Of a DNA stretch of 64,000 nucleotides, positions 32,687 through 40,516 are shown piece by piece. The position numbers and the translations under genes are program-made. The notes below the pieces were generated by a model that was given only the letters and a program-made list of their open reading frames with translations, did no database searches and was not told where the DNA came from. Within the stretch, counting starts at the first letter, position 1. Each line of letters opens with the position of its first letter. Origin of the DNA: Flavobacterium orientale (lineage in GTDB: Bacteria; Bacteroidota; Bacteroidia; Flavobacteriales; Flavobacteriaceae); the NCBI RefSeq assembly GCF_014638005.1, contig NZ_BMFG01000007.1, positions 62,001 to 126,000 on the forward strand, read 5' to 3'.

Positions 32687-34249
32687 ATGGAAACTACACT
32701 ACTATTTATTATTGGAATCGTTGGAATTATCGGTGGTTTTGCTGTGGCAAAAATCATTGAAAAAAGCAATGTTTCAAATCTTATAAAAAACGCTAAAAAA
32801 GAAGCAGCATCAATTTTAAAAGATGCTAAAATTGATGCTGAAAACATCAAAAAAGATAAGCTTTTGCAAGCAAAAGAAAAATTCTTAGAATTAAAATCAG
32901 AACATGAAAAAGAGATTTTAAACAAAGACAAAAAAATTGCTGAAGTTGAAAAAAGAGTTCGTGACAAAGAATCGCAAGTATCGAGTGAGTTAGCAAAAGC
33001 TAAAAAATCTGCTGACGATTTTGATGTAAAAATTGCAGATTACACCAACCGAATTGAAATTTTAGAAAAGAAACAAGTGGAATTGGATAAATTGCACAAA
33101 AGCCAAGTAGATCAATTGGAAGTTATTTCCGGTTTATCTGCCGATGAAGCCAAAGAACAATTGGTAGAAAGTTTGAAAGCCGAAGCCAAAACCAAAGCAA
33201 TGGCTCACATTCAAGATACTTTAGAAGAAGCCAAACTAACTGCTCAACAAGAAGCTAAAAAAGTTATCATCACTACCATTCAACGAGTTGGAACGGAAGA
33301 AGCTGTGGAAAACTGTGTGTCTGTTTTCAACATTGAATCGGATGATGTTAAAGGTAGAATTATTGGTCGTGAAGGAAGAAATATTCGTGCTTTAGAAGCC
33401 GCAACCGGAGTTGAAATCATTGTTGATGATACACCGGAAGCAATTATTCTTTCGTGTTTTGATCCGGTTAGAAGAGAAATCGCCCGATTGGCTTTACATA
33501 AATTAGTAACCGATGGTCGTATTCACCCGGCTAGAATTGAAGAAGTAGTTGCTAAAACAACCAAACAAATTGATGATGAAATCATCGAAGTGGGTAAACG
33601 TACCGTTATTGATTTAGGAATTCACGGTTTACATCCTGAATTGATTAAAGTGGTGGGTAGAATGAAATACCGTTCGTCTTACGGACAAAATTTATTGCAA
33701 CACTCCCGTGAAGTGGCCAAACTTTGTGGCATCATGGCAGCTGAATTAGGACTGAATGTTAAGTTGGCAAAACGTGCCGGTTTACTTCATGATATAGGTA
33801 AAGTGCCGGATACTGAAAGTGAATTACCTCACGCAATTTTAGGGATGCAATGGGCTGAAAAATATGGTGAAAAAGAAGAAGTGTGCAACGCCATTGGAGC
33901 TCACCACGATGAGATTGAAATGAAATATTTAATCTCGCCAATTATACAAGTTTGTGATGCTATTTCTGGTGCAAGACCGGGTGCAAGACGTCAAGTGTTA
34001 GATTCTTATATCCAACGTTTGAAAGATTTAGAAGCGATTGCTTTTGGATTTAATGGCGTTAAAAGTGCGTATGCTATCCAAGCCGGTAGAGAATTACGTG
34101 TAATCGTGGAAAGTGAAAAAGTTTCTGACGAACAAGCGGCTAAACTTTCTTTTGAAGTATCACAAAAAATTCAAACAGAAATGACCTATCCCGGTCAAGT
34201 TAAAATTACGGTGATTCGTGAAACCAGAGCAGTAAACATCGCGAAGTAG
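32687..34249 (+). CDS. rny: Ribonuclease Y
   Basis: A 520-residue membrane-anchored endoribonuclease: N-terminal TM (about 4-22), long coiled coil (about 30-190), KH domain ('[20 protein letters not shown]', about 217-236) and HD domain ('[17 protein letters not shown]', metal-binding '[10 protein letters not shown]' and '[10 protein letters not shown]'). All metal-binding HD residues are intact. RNase Y initiates mRNA decay at the inner face of the membrane. It lies just after the 6S RNA and is followed by a hairpin terminator inside a larger inverted repeat. Confidence 0.96.
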   Translation: METTLLFIIGIVGIIGGFAVAKIIEKSNVSNLIKNAKKEAASILKDAKIDAENIKKDKLLQAKEKFLELKSEHEKEILNKDKKIAEVEKRVRDKESQVSSELAKAKKSADDFDVKIADYTNRIEILEKKQVELDKLHKSQVDQLEVISGLSADEAKEQLVESLKAEAKTKAMAHIQDTLEEAKLTAQQEAKKVIITTIQRVGTEEAVENCVSVFNIESDDVKGRIIGREGRNIRALEAATGVEIIVDDTPEAIILSCFDPVRREIARLALHKLVTDGRIHPARIEEVVAKTTKQIDDEIIEVGKRTVIDLGIHGLHPELIKVVGRMKYRSSYGQNLLQHSREVAKLCGIMAAELGLNVKLAKRAGLLHDIGKVPDTESELPHAILGMQWAEKYGEKEEVCNAIGAHHDEIEMKYLISPIIQVCDAISGARPGARRQVLDSYIQRLKDLEAIAFGFNGVKSAYAIQAGRELRVIVESEKVSDEQAAKLSFEVSQKIQTEMTYPGQVKITVIRETRAVNIAK

Positions 34250-34254
34250 ACGCT

Positions 34255-34286
34255 GTTGTCGGTTGTCTGTTTTCGGTTGAAAATAA
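34255..34286 (+). repeat. Left arm of GTTGTCGGTT-type inverted repeat
   Basis: CTGTTGTCGGTTGTCTGTTT and onward, directly after rny. The inverted counterpart lies at 34352-34389. The unit resembles the CAGTTGTCAGTTTTCAGTT stretch inside the cobalamin riboswitch (about 13813-13831). Confidence 0.6.
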
Positions 34287-34307
34287 AGTTTAAAAGATAA
34301 TTATAGT

Positions 34308-34340
34308 AATGACTTGCAGCAATGCAGGTCATTTTTTTTA
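34308..34340 (+). terminator. Hairpin terminator of rny
   Basis: AATGAC-TTGC and GCAG-GTCATT form a stem closed by a short loop and followed by eight T residues, in the centre of the inverted repeat downstream of rny. Confidence 0.75.
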
Positions 34341-34351
34341 GTCAAGGATTC

Positions 34352-34389
34352 TAAAACCGAAAACCGACAACAGAAAACCGACAACAGAA
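34352..34389 (-). repeat. Right arm of GTTGTCGGTT-type inverted repeat
   Basis: AAACCGAAAACCGACAACAG followed by a second AAAACCGACAACAG, the reverse complement of the 34255 unit with one extra iteration. It ends two bases before the xerD stop region. Confidence 0.6.
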
Positions 34390-34390
34390 A

Positions 34391-35287
34391 CTACTTCCTC
34401 GGATGAAATTGATTCACAATTTGTGTCAAATGCTTGCGATCCAAATGCACATAAACTTCTGTAGTTGTGATGGACTCATGGCCTAACATCAATTGAATGG
34501 AACGCAAATCGGCACCGTTTTCTAAAAGATGTGTGGCAAATGAATGACGGAAAGTATGCGGACTAATGGATTTTTTTAAATCAATTTTTACAGCTAAATT
34601 TTTAATGATCGTAAAAACCATCGCTCGGGTAAGTTGCTTTCCTCTTCGGTTAAGAAACAACGTATCCTCATGTCCTTTTTGAATAGATACATGTGTTCTA
34701 ATATGATTTTTATAAAGCTCAATAAACTTTTGTGTAGTTGTACCAATCGGAACAAACCGCTGCTTGTTACCTTTTCCGGTAATTTTAAGAAAACCTTCTT
34801 CAAAAAACAAATCGGATATTTTGAGTGTAATCAATTCCGAAACTCGCAAACCACAACCGTAAAGTGTTTCCAACATCGCTTTATTGCGTTCACCTTCCGG
34901 CAAGGATAAATTGATAGCTCCAATTAGCGTATCAATTTCCTGCATGGATAAAGTGTCAGGTAATTTTCTTCCGGTTTTGGGTGTTTCTATTAATTCCATT
35001 GGATTGTCTTTTCGATAATCTTCAAAAATCAAATAGGTAAAAAAACTTTTTAAACCGGAAATCATTCGGGCTTGTGATCTAGGGTTCACTTCTTTTGAAA
35101 TGGCATAAATAAATTCTTGAATCTGCTCTTCAGAAATAGTGATGGGATTGGTTTTTATTTCATGTATTTCTAAAAATTGAGTCAACCGAAACAAATCAAA
35201 AGAATAGTTATCAATGGTATTTTTTGATAAACCTCTTTCAATTTTTAAATACGACTGAAAACTTTTAATATACGATTGCCAATTCAT
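34391..35287 (-). CDS. xerD: Tyrosine recombinase XerD
   Basis: A 298-residue integrase-fold recombinase. The N-terminal SAM-like core-binding domain is 'YLKIERGLSKNTIDNYSFDL'. The catalytic residues are intact: Arg in 'LYGCGLRVSELITLKIS', Lys in 'ITGKGNKQRFVPIG', HxxR in 'ISPHTFRHSFATHLLENGAD', His in 'MLGHESITTTEVYVHLD' and the Tyr within 'EVYVH'. Length and motifs fit chromosome dimer resolution (XerC/XerD at dif) rather than a mobile-element integrase, and no element borders are nearby. Single gene with its own spacer. Confidence 0.92.
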   Translation of the reverse strand: MNWQSYIKSFQSYLKIERGLSKNTIDNYSFDLFRLTQFLEIHEIKTNPITISEEQIQEFIYAISKEVNPRSQARMISGLKSFFTYLIFEDYRKDNPMELIETPKTGRKLPDTLSMQEIDTLIGAINLSLPEGERNKAMLETLYGCGLRVSELITLKISDLFFEEGFLKITGKGNKQRFVPIGTTTQKFIELYKNHIRTHVSIQKGHEDTLFLNRRGKQLTRAMVFTIIKNLAVKIDLKKSISPHTFRHSFATHLLENGADLRSIQLMLGHESITTTEVYVHLDRKHLTQIVNQFHPRK

Positions 35288-35318
35288 GAGCCAAAGTTCG
35301 CTATTTTATCGCAATAAA

Positions 35319-35345
35319 AAAACCACGTAAAAAATACGTGGTTTT
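35319..35345 (-). terminator. Hairpin terminator of beta-barrel gene 1
   Basis: AAAACCACGTA pairs with TACGTGGTTTT; the T-run on the minus strand follows the 35366-35983 gene. Confidence 0.75.
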
Positions 35346-35365
35346 GAATGATAGAATAATAGGTA

Positions 35366-35983
35366 TTAAAATCTAAATCCTAATCCAAATTGAAGTACTG
35401 AGTTTTTAACATCGTTATCGTCAGTGTCAGTATCGCCAATTTGAGCTAAACCTGCTGAATACCTTGCATTAAGAAATATTGCTTGGGTTACATCATAATT
35501 AAATCCAATCCCAAGACCAAAATCAGTTGATTTGAAAAAATCCTTAGCGTCTTCGGTTCCAGAACCAATAGACGATTCAACTTTAACTTTAGCAGAAGTT
35601 AGAAACCCAACATAAGGTCCTGCTTCTAAACTGAAGTCATTAGCAACATAATACTTAAACATTACGGGTATATTAATGTAATTAACTTTTAAAGTTGCAT
35701 CAAAATCTATACCTTCAATGGTCAAATCTTCTTTTGCTCCTTGTGCAGAATATAACAATTCTGGTTGTATGTATAATTTTTGACTTAATTTAAATTCAGC
35801 AAATAACCCAAAATTAAAACCTACAAAAGATTTTGAACTTCCGGCATCATCTCCCACAAAATTGGCAATATTAATGCCCCCTTTTGCTCCAAAACCAGAC
35901 GAATTAGATTGATCGACATTAGTCTGGGCTTGAGCAATTACAACACAAAAAACAGCTACCAATGATAAAAATATATTTTTCAT
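35366..35983 (-). CDS. Outer-membrane beta-barrel protein (paralogue 1 of 5)
   Basis: A 205-residue protein with signal peptide MKNIFLSLVAVFCVVIAQA and the pattern of a small PorT-like barrel (outer membrane beta-barrel family 2). It has 'GAKGGINIANFVG' at the start of the mature part, 'QKLYIQPELLYSAQGAKED', 'NYINIPVMFKYYVANDFSLE', 'AGPYVGFL' and a terminal Phe ('LQFGLGFRF'), expected for BAM-dependent insertion. It is one of five adjacent paralogues (35.4-38.7 kb). Role unknown; the family includes adhesins, porins and structural barrels. Confidence 0.85.
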   Translation of the reverse strand: MKNIFLSLVAVFCVVIAQAQTNVDQSNSSGFGAKGGINIANFVGDDAGSSKSFVGFNFGLFAEFKLSQKLYIQPELLYSAQGAKEDLTIEGIDFDATLKVNYINIPVMFKYYVANDFSLEAGPYVGFLTSAKVKVESSIGSGTEDAKDFFKSTDFGLGIGFNYDVTQAIFLNARYSAGLAQIGDTDTDDNDVKNSVLQFGLGFRF

Positions 35984-36001
35984 TTTAATTCAATTTAAAT
36001 A

Positions 36002-36658
36002 TTAAAACTTATAACCTATAGAAACTTGCAAAACATTATTTTTTATATCAGCTGATTCTCCTTCAAAATCTTTAGCTATTGAAGACAATCCTAGTGTATA
36101 ACGTGCTCCAACAGATAAATTTTCAGTAAATTTATAAGCAGCTCCGAATCCAAAACCAAAATCAATTGATTTCACCTCGTCTTTAATATCTACAGACCCA
36201 GATTCCGTTTCAACTTCAGTTACACCCTCAAAAGTCTCTCTGTAAGTATATTCAAAGTCAACTTTTGCACTTAATAAAAAACCAATTTGTGGTCCAGCTT
36301 CCAAACTAAAGTTTTCAGTTGCATAAAATTTTGCCATAATTGGTAAATTCAAATAACCCAATTTAATGGTTGTTTGTTCAGTTTCTTCAATAGTAAAACC
36401 TTCAAAACTTTCAAAATAAGTAAACTCTTGCTTTGCTCCTTGCATTGAAAAAAGCAATTCCGGTTGAACAGAAAATTTATCTGTAATTTTAATTTCTGCA
36501 AAAGCACCAACATGAGCACCAAATAATGATTTAGAATCTTCAACATCTCCTGTCAAATTTGAAAGGTTTAAACCACCTTTGACACCATAAGAAACTTCTT
36601 GTGCATTACTTAACCCGAATGCCATTAAGGCTACAACTGATAAAAGAATTTTTTTCAT
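36002..36658 (-). CDS. Outer-membrane beta-barrel protein (paralogue 2 of 5)
   Basis: A 218-residue paralogue with signal peptide MKKILLSVVALMAFGLSNAQ. Shared blocks: 'GVKGGLNLSNLTGDVEDSKS', 'FSVQPELLFSMQGAKQEF', 'LGYLNLPIMAKFYATENFS', 'LEAGPQIGFLLSAKV' and terminal Phe. Its loop between strands 3 and 4 is longer and rich in Glu and Thr ('ESFEGFTIEETEQTT', 'YRETFEGVTEVETESG'), the main difference from its neighbours. It starts 18 bases upstream of paralogue 1's end region and is probably transcribed with it. Confidence 0.85.
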   Translation of the reverse strand: MKKILLSVVALMAFGLSNAQEVSYGVKGGLNLSNLTGDVEDSKSLFGAHVGAFAEIKITDKFSVQPELLFSMQGAKQEFTYFESFEGFTIEETEQTTIKLGYLNLPIMAKFYATENFSLEAGPQIGFLLSAKVDFEYTYRETFEGVTEVETESGSVDIKDEVKSIDFGFGFGAAYKFTENLSVGARYTLGLSSIAKDFEGESADIKNNVLQVSIGYKF

Positions 36659-36754
36659 TTTATATTTTTTAAAAATTAAAGTGCAATACTACAAAAAAAA
36701 CAATAATCAAATACTTACAGTAATTAAAATAATAGCAATTTAACAAAAAAAAGA

Positions 36755-36794
36755 AATCCGCTACAAAAGCACTGATTCACTTTAGTAACGGATT
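36755..36794 (-). terminator. Candidate hairpin terminator of beta-barrel gene 3
   Basis: AATCCGCTAC and GTAACGGATT pair over ten positions with one mismatch around a 20-base loop, just past the stop of the 36817-37350 gene; A-rich flank gives a T-run on the minus strand. Confidence 0.45.
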
Positions 36795-36816
36795 ATTTTT
36801 ATTAAAAAATTATTTT

Positions 36817-37350
36817 CTAGAAAAAACGATAACCTAAACCAACTTGAATAGCTCTATTTTGAACAGAAGCAGAACCTTCTCCATCATAAATATTTGCTAA
36901 TCCCAGATTAAATCGTCCATCAATTAGTAGTCCGTTTTTAAATTCATAACCCAAACCAAATCCCAAACCGTAATCTAATGTTTTAACGGAATCTTTAAAA
37001 TCTCTTTCCACGGTTGAAGTTAAAATAGATAAATAAGGTCCGGCTTGAAGTGAAAAACCATCCGCTACATAATATTTAGCCATTACGGGCACTTTAATGT
37101 AATTAATACCTAAATCAATTTCGTCATCTGCACCTTCAATACTATACAATACCTCGGGCTGAAGGTGAAACTTTTCACTTATTGTAAAATCAGCTAAAAA
37201 ACCAAAATAATAGCCGGTTCGCATATCAGAATCTGCATCTCCACTAAAATTTGAAAAATTGGCTCCGCCTTTAACACCATAAACAGGCTCCTGTGAGTGA
37301 ACTACTCCGAAAGAAAACAAAGCAATACTAAAAACAATAATTTTTTTCAT
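36817..37350 (-). CDS. Outer-membrane beta-barrel protein (paralogue 3 of 5)
   Basis: The start is set at MKKIIVFSIALFSFGVVHSQ (ATG 37350). The longer frame from 37374 would begin inside a TATATTTG promoter box, so it is rejected. The 177-residue protein has the same layout as its neighbours: 'GVKGGANFSNFSGDADSDMR', 'FHLQPEVLYSIEGADDE', 'INYIKVPVMAKYYVADGFSL', 'QAGPYLSILT' and a terminal Phe-Phe. It is closest by eye to paralogue 4, pointing to a recent duplication. Confidence 0.85.
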   Translation of the reverse strand: MKKIIVFSIALFSFGVVHSQEPVYGVKGGANFSNFSGDADSDMRTGYYFGFLADFTISEKFHLQPEVLYSIEGADDEIDLGINYIKVPVMAKYYVADGFSLQAGPYLSILTSTVERDFKDSVKTLDYGLGFGLGYEFKNGLLIDGRFNLGLANIYDGEGSASVQNRAIQVGLGYRFF

Positions 37351-37371
37351 GTTTATATTTTTAAGTTGCAA

Positions 37372-37379
37372 CAAATATA
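37372..37379 (-). promoter_or_regulatory. Promoter -7 box of beta-barrel gene 3
   Basis: TATATTTG on the minus strand, 22 bases before the chosen ATG, with TGG (instead of TTG) at the 19-base spacing. The upstream element runs into the terminator of the preceding gene. Confidence 0.42.
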
Positions 37380-37392
37380 AAAGTTATTCATA

Positions 37393-37418
37393 AAAAAACC
37401 ACGCCTAAGCGTGGTTTT
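37393..37418 (-). terminator. Hairpin terminator of beta-barrel gene 4
   Basis: AACCACGC and GCGTGGTT with a CTAA loop and A/T runs on both sides, between genes 4 and 3. Confidence 0.78.
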
Positions 37419-37437
37419 TAGCATAATTCTATTTGAA

Positions 37438-37968
37438 TTAGAATCTATAGCCTAAACCAACTTGTAGGTTAGTATTTTTTGCATCAGCTCCTTCAATATC
37501 ACTAATGTTTGCTAAACCTAAATTATATCTAAGGTCAAAGAACAAACCACCAGATAATTCGTATCCAGCACCTAACCCTAAACCAAAATCAATAGATTTA
37601 ACAGCCTCATCAAACTCTTCCTCTACTGTTCCAATTTTAAAAGCAACAGATGGACCCGCTTGTAAACTGAATCCTTCAGCTACATAATACTTAGCCATAA
37701 TAGGCACTCTTAAATAATTAACACCAGCATCAAAACCATCAGTGTCACCACCTTCCATAGAGTAAAGTAACTCTGGCTGTACATGAAATTTTTCTGAAAT
37801 AGCAAAGTCAGCAAGACCTCCTATGTAAAAACCTGTTCTACCGTCTGTGTCGAAATCTCCGGTAAAATTTGAAAAGTTAGCTCCGGCTTTAACACCAAAA
37901 GTAACATCTTGAGCATTAGCAGTACCAAAGGCTACGACTGCTAAAATTGATAACATGATTTTTTTCAT
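37438..37968 (-). CDS. Outer-membrane beta-barrel protein (paralogue 4 of 5)
   Basis: A 176-residue protein, signal MKKIMLSILAVVAFGTANAQ, then 'GVKAGANFSNFTGDFDTDGR', 'FHVQPELLYSMEGGDTDGF', 'VNYLRVPIMAKYYVAEGFSL', 'QAGPSVAFK' and terminal Phe. It is nearly collinear with paralogue 3. An acidic loop ('DFDTDGRTG', 'EGGDTDGFDAG') is more pronounced here. A TATATTTG box at 37995-38002 lies 27 bases before the ATG. It has its own terminator, so this copy is a separate transcription unit. Confidence 0.86.
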   Translation of the reverse strand: MKKIMLSILAVVAFGTANAQDVTFGVKAGANFSNFTGDFDTDGRTGFYIGGLADFAISEKFHVQPELLYSMEGGDTDGFDAGVNYLRVPIMAKYYVAEGFSLQAGPSVAFKIGTVEEEFDEAVKSIDFGLGLGAGYELSGGLFFDLRYNLGLANISDIEGADAKNTNLQVGLGYRF

Positions 37969-37994
37969 TTTTTAATTGTTTAAAATTAGTAAAA

Positions 37995-38002
37995 CAAATA
38001 TA
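37995..38002 (-). promoter_or_regulatory. Candidate -7 box of beta-barrel gene 4
   Basis: TATATTTG on the minus strand about 27 bases before the start codon; no TTG at the ideal spacing. Confidence 0.38.
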
Positions 38003-38148
38003 TATCTTATTAAAAGACTTGTTTTATTGAGTATTTCGCAGTTGTCAACAATTTTATTAACATTTAGAATTATTCAATAATTTAACATTAATAATTTTAT
38101 AGATATTTATTCGTTATAAAATCATTCAACAAAATAAAATTATTAAAT

Positions 38149-38691
38149 ATGAAAAACATTTTTCTTATTTGTAGCATAGCATTTTTGATGCATACTACAG
38201 CAAATGCACAATTTTTAAAATTTGGGGTTAAAGCAGGAGCTAACTTTGCGAGCTTAGACGGAGATGATGTAAGTGGATTAGATACTTACACCAGCTTTCA
38301 TTTTGGTGGATTGGTCGAATTCAAAGTATTGGAAAACTTATCCATTCAACCTGAAGTTTTATACTCCTCTCAAGGAGCAAAAGTAAATGAAGAAAATATT
38401 AAAGATATTAACTTCAATTATATCACCGTACCTGTTTTAGCTAAAATTTATTTAATTTCTGAAAAGCTAAGTTTAGAAGCCGGTCCGCAATTCTCATTTT
38501 TAATGAATGATAATCTAAATGACCAATTTGAATCCAAATCATTTGACTTTGCAGCAGTGGGTGGTCTTGGCTTTCAAATTACGGATAACGTATTTGTTCA
38601 AGGCAGGTATGTTTTGGGTCTAACAGATACAACTAGCGATGCTGAAATTAAAAACAGAGTAATTCAAGTTTCTGTTGGTTACCGATTTTAA
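38149..38691 (+). CDS. Outer-membrane beta-barrel protein (paralogue 5 of 5)
   Basis: A 180-residue paralogue on the opposite strand, divergent from paralogue 4 with a 180-base spacer. Signal MKNIFLICSIAFLMHTTANA, then 'FGVKAGANFASLDGDDVSGL', 'LSIQPEVLYSSQGAKVNEEN', 'FNYITVPVLAKIYLISEKLS', 'LEAGPQFSFL' and terminal 'VSVGYRF'. It followed the same duplication history but is the most distinct by eye, with the shortest loop region before the last strands. Confidence 0.85.
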   Translation: MKNIFLICSIAFLMHTTANAQFLKFGVKAGANFASLDGDDVSGLDTYTSFHFGGLVEFKVLENLSIQPEVLYSSQGAKVNEENIKDINFNYITVPVLAKIYLISEKLSLEAGPQFSFLMNDNLNDQFESKSFDFAAVGGLGFQITDNVFVQGRYVLGLTDTTSDAEIKNRVIQVSVGYRF

Positions 38692-38710
38692 TACATTTAA
38701 TAGGAATAAG

Positions 38711-38736
38711 AAAGGCTGTGAAAATTCACAGCCTTT
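38711..38736. terminator. Bidirectional hairpin terminator
   Basis: AAAGGCTGTGAA pairs perfectly with TTCACAGCCTTT, between convergent beta-barrel gene 5 and the M14 peptidase gene. Confidence 0.85.
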
Positions 38737-38747
38737 ACTTTTTTATT

Positions 38748-40505
38748 TTAATTGGAAACTTTTGAAGTAACAACACCGCCTTTGGCACTATTGACTTCTA
38801 CGGTAGCTCCATTAGGATTGCCTTTCACTAACCAACGAACTTTAACGTTGCCCATTCCTCTAATGGTTGGCACTTGAATGGAAGCTGGTTGAAATTGCTG
38901 TTCTGTGAATAAATTTAAATCTTCATTTTCAACGGTCATACCTGCAATTACATTGGCCCCTTTTAAGGTAATGGCGTTAGGTCGTTCTATTTTATTTTTC
39001 ACATCAAAAGTAGAATGTGTCGGAATCACTCGTGTGTTCATGATTGTAGCTGTTACAGCAGTAATATCACCTGAAAGTTTTTCGGTTTTAATTGCTACAA
39101 TTTCTAATTTTGGTGTTTGATATGCATGATAAAGTGTGAAAGCCATATTTCTATGGGCGTCTTCTTGCAACATAAAACCCGGATGGTTTCTGATGTAATT
39201 CTTTTTAGGTCCACCAATTTCTATATCACCAAATTGTGGATGTTTGAAGGGTTTCCATTCCACATAACCATCGCCGAAGAGTAAGTATTTGTCAAATTCA
39301 TTAAATTCATCATTGTCCCATCTTCCCGTTGCTGCTTTTTGATTGAATAATTTATAGGAGGTCATCAACTCATTACTAAAAGTAAAGATACCGCGTGTTA
39401 AACATAAAAAGTCAATTTCTCCTCCATAAACGGTATATAAATCTTTGTATAACACAAAATAATTATAGCCCGGAATCATGCGTTCGCCTAATTTTCCAAT
39501 TACATCATAAGCAGCAACATCTTCTCTACTGAACAATCCTTCGTCTTCTGCGGCACCGGGACCACGTAAAAACATGCCTCCATAATTGTGATAACTTTGA
39601 GCTCCTGCAATATTCGGATGGTTAACAACAAAATCTTTTACAGCTCTTGTTTCAGGTAAAGTTCCCGGATAAAATAAAGCTCCTCGTTGTACATAATCGG
39701 GTTGCCAATTCCAAGCCCAATCTCTGTTGGGATCATAAGTACCTTCGCCATCTTCATTAACCAATCCATCTCCATCATTGTCTATTCCTTCATATCCTAA
39801 CATTTCATAATCACCCATCTCATCGCCTCGAAGCATAATCATTCTGCTTGGATATTTTGGATCTATTTTCCAACGACCGGTTTTCGATTTTCTTCGCATC
39901 ATAACAATGTTGCCATCACCATCTAAATCATCCAACAAATCTTCGTTCACCAATCCGTCGCCATCATTATCAAAAGGACGCATTCCCGAACGCGAGGTAT
40001 TGGAATTATTGGGTTTATAAATAAAATGTTCTCTAGAGTCCGGACTAATAGTAGGAAGTATATAAAATACCTTGTCTTTTAGCAAACGATTAATAAAAGG
40101 AATTGTTTGAAAACTCTCTGCCAAATACCAAGCCGTGTACATTGAAACCTCAACGCCCTGTAATTCGTTAGCATGAATACCACCATCAATATAAAAAGCC
40201 GGTTTTTCTTTTTCTTTTCCGGTTTTTGTATCGGTAATGGTCAAAGCCCAAATATCGCGGCCTTCAAAAGATTTCCCTATAGAGGAAACCGAAACTAAAT
40301 TAGGATAGGCTTTTGCTAAATCATTGCAAAATTTAGTGATTTGTGCATAATCGTGATAGCGATCCCATGACATCCTTACTTTTGGATTTGCCGGGGAACC
40401 GATTGCTCGCATTCCGTTTAAATCTTCGGGTGCTATTTCTTTATTTTGAGCCATTGTAGCACTAAAAAGTACTAAACTGATGAAACTTATTATATATTTT
40501 TTCAT
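38748..40505 (-). CDS. M14-family zinc carboxypeptidase (active-site residues intact)
   Basis: A 585-residue exported protein (signal MKKYIISFISLVLFSATMAQ). M14 zinc and substrate residues are visible: HxxE in 'DGGIHANELQGVEV', NR in 'DPNRDWAWNW', the third zinc His in 'AQSYHNYGGMF' and a candidate catalytic Glu in 'FTFSNELMTS'. Two DxDxDG-type acidic inserts ('FDNDGDGLVNED', 'DDLDGDGN', and 'IDNDGDGLVNEDGEG') interrupt the domain and probably bind calcium. It likely trims C-terminal residues from peptides in the periplasm or outside. The next minus-strand gene upstream is a degenerate relative. Confidence 0.88.
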   Translation of the reverse strand: MKKYIISFISLVLFSATMAQNKEIAPEDLNGMRAIGSPANPKVRMSWDRYHDYAQITKFCNDLAKAYPNLVSVSSIGKSFEGRDIWALTITDTKTGKEKEKPAFYIDGGIHANELQGVEVSMYTAWYLAESFQTIPFINRLLKDKVFYILPTISPDSREHFIYKPNNSNTSRSGMRPFDNDGDGLVNEDLLDDLDGDGNIVMMRRKSKTGRWKIDPKYPSRMIMLRGDEMGDYEMLGYEGIDNDGDGLVNEDGEGTYDPNRDWAWNWQPDYVQRGALFYPGTLPETRAVKDFVVNHPNIAGAQSYHNYGGMFLRGPGAAEDEGLFSREDVAAYDVIGKLGERMIPGYNYFVLYKDLYTVYGGEIDFLCLTRGIFTFSNELMTSYKLFNQKAATGRWDNDEFNEFDKYLLFGDGYVEWKPFKHPQFGDIEIGGPKKNYIRNHPGFMLQEDAHRNMAFTLYHAYQTPKLEIVAIKTEKLSGDITAVTATIMNTRVIPTHSTFDVKNKIERPNAITLKGANVIAGMTVENEDLNLFTEQQFQPASIQVPTIRGMGNVKVRWLVKGNPNGATVEVNSAKGGVVTSKVSN

Positions 40506-40516
40506 ATGTCTTTCTT

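Noticed and set aside
34391..35287. Mobile-element integrase
   Set aside because: Length, motifs and lack of element borders fit housekeeping XerD.
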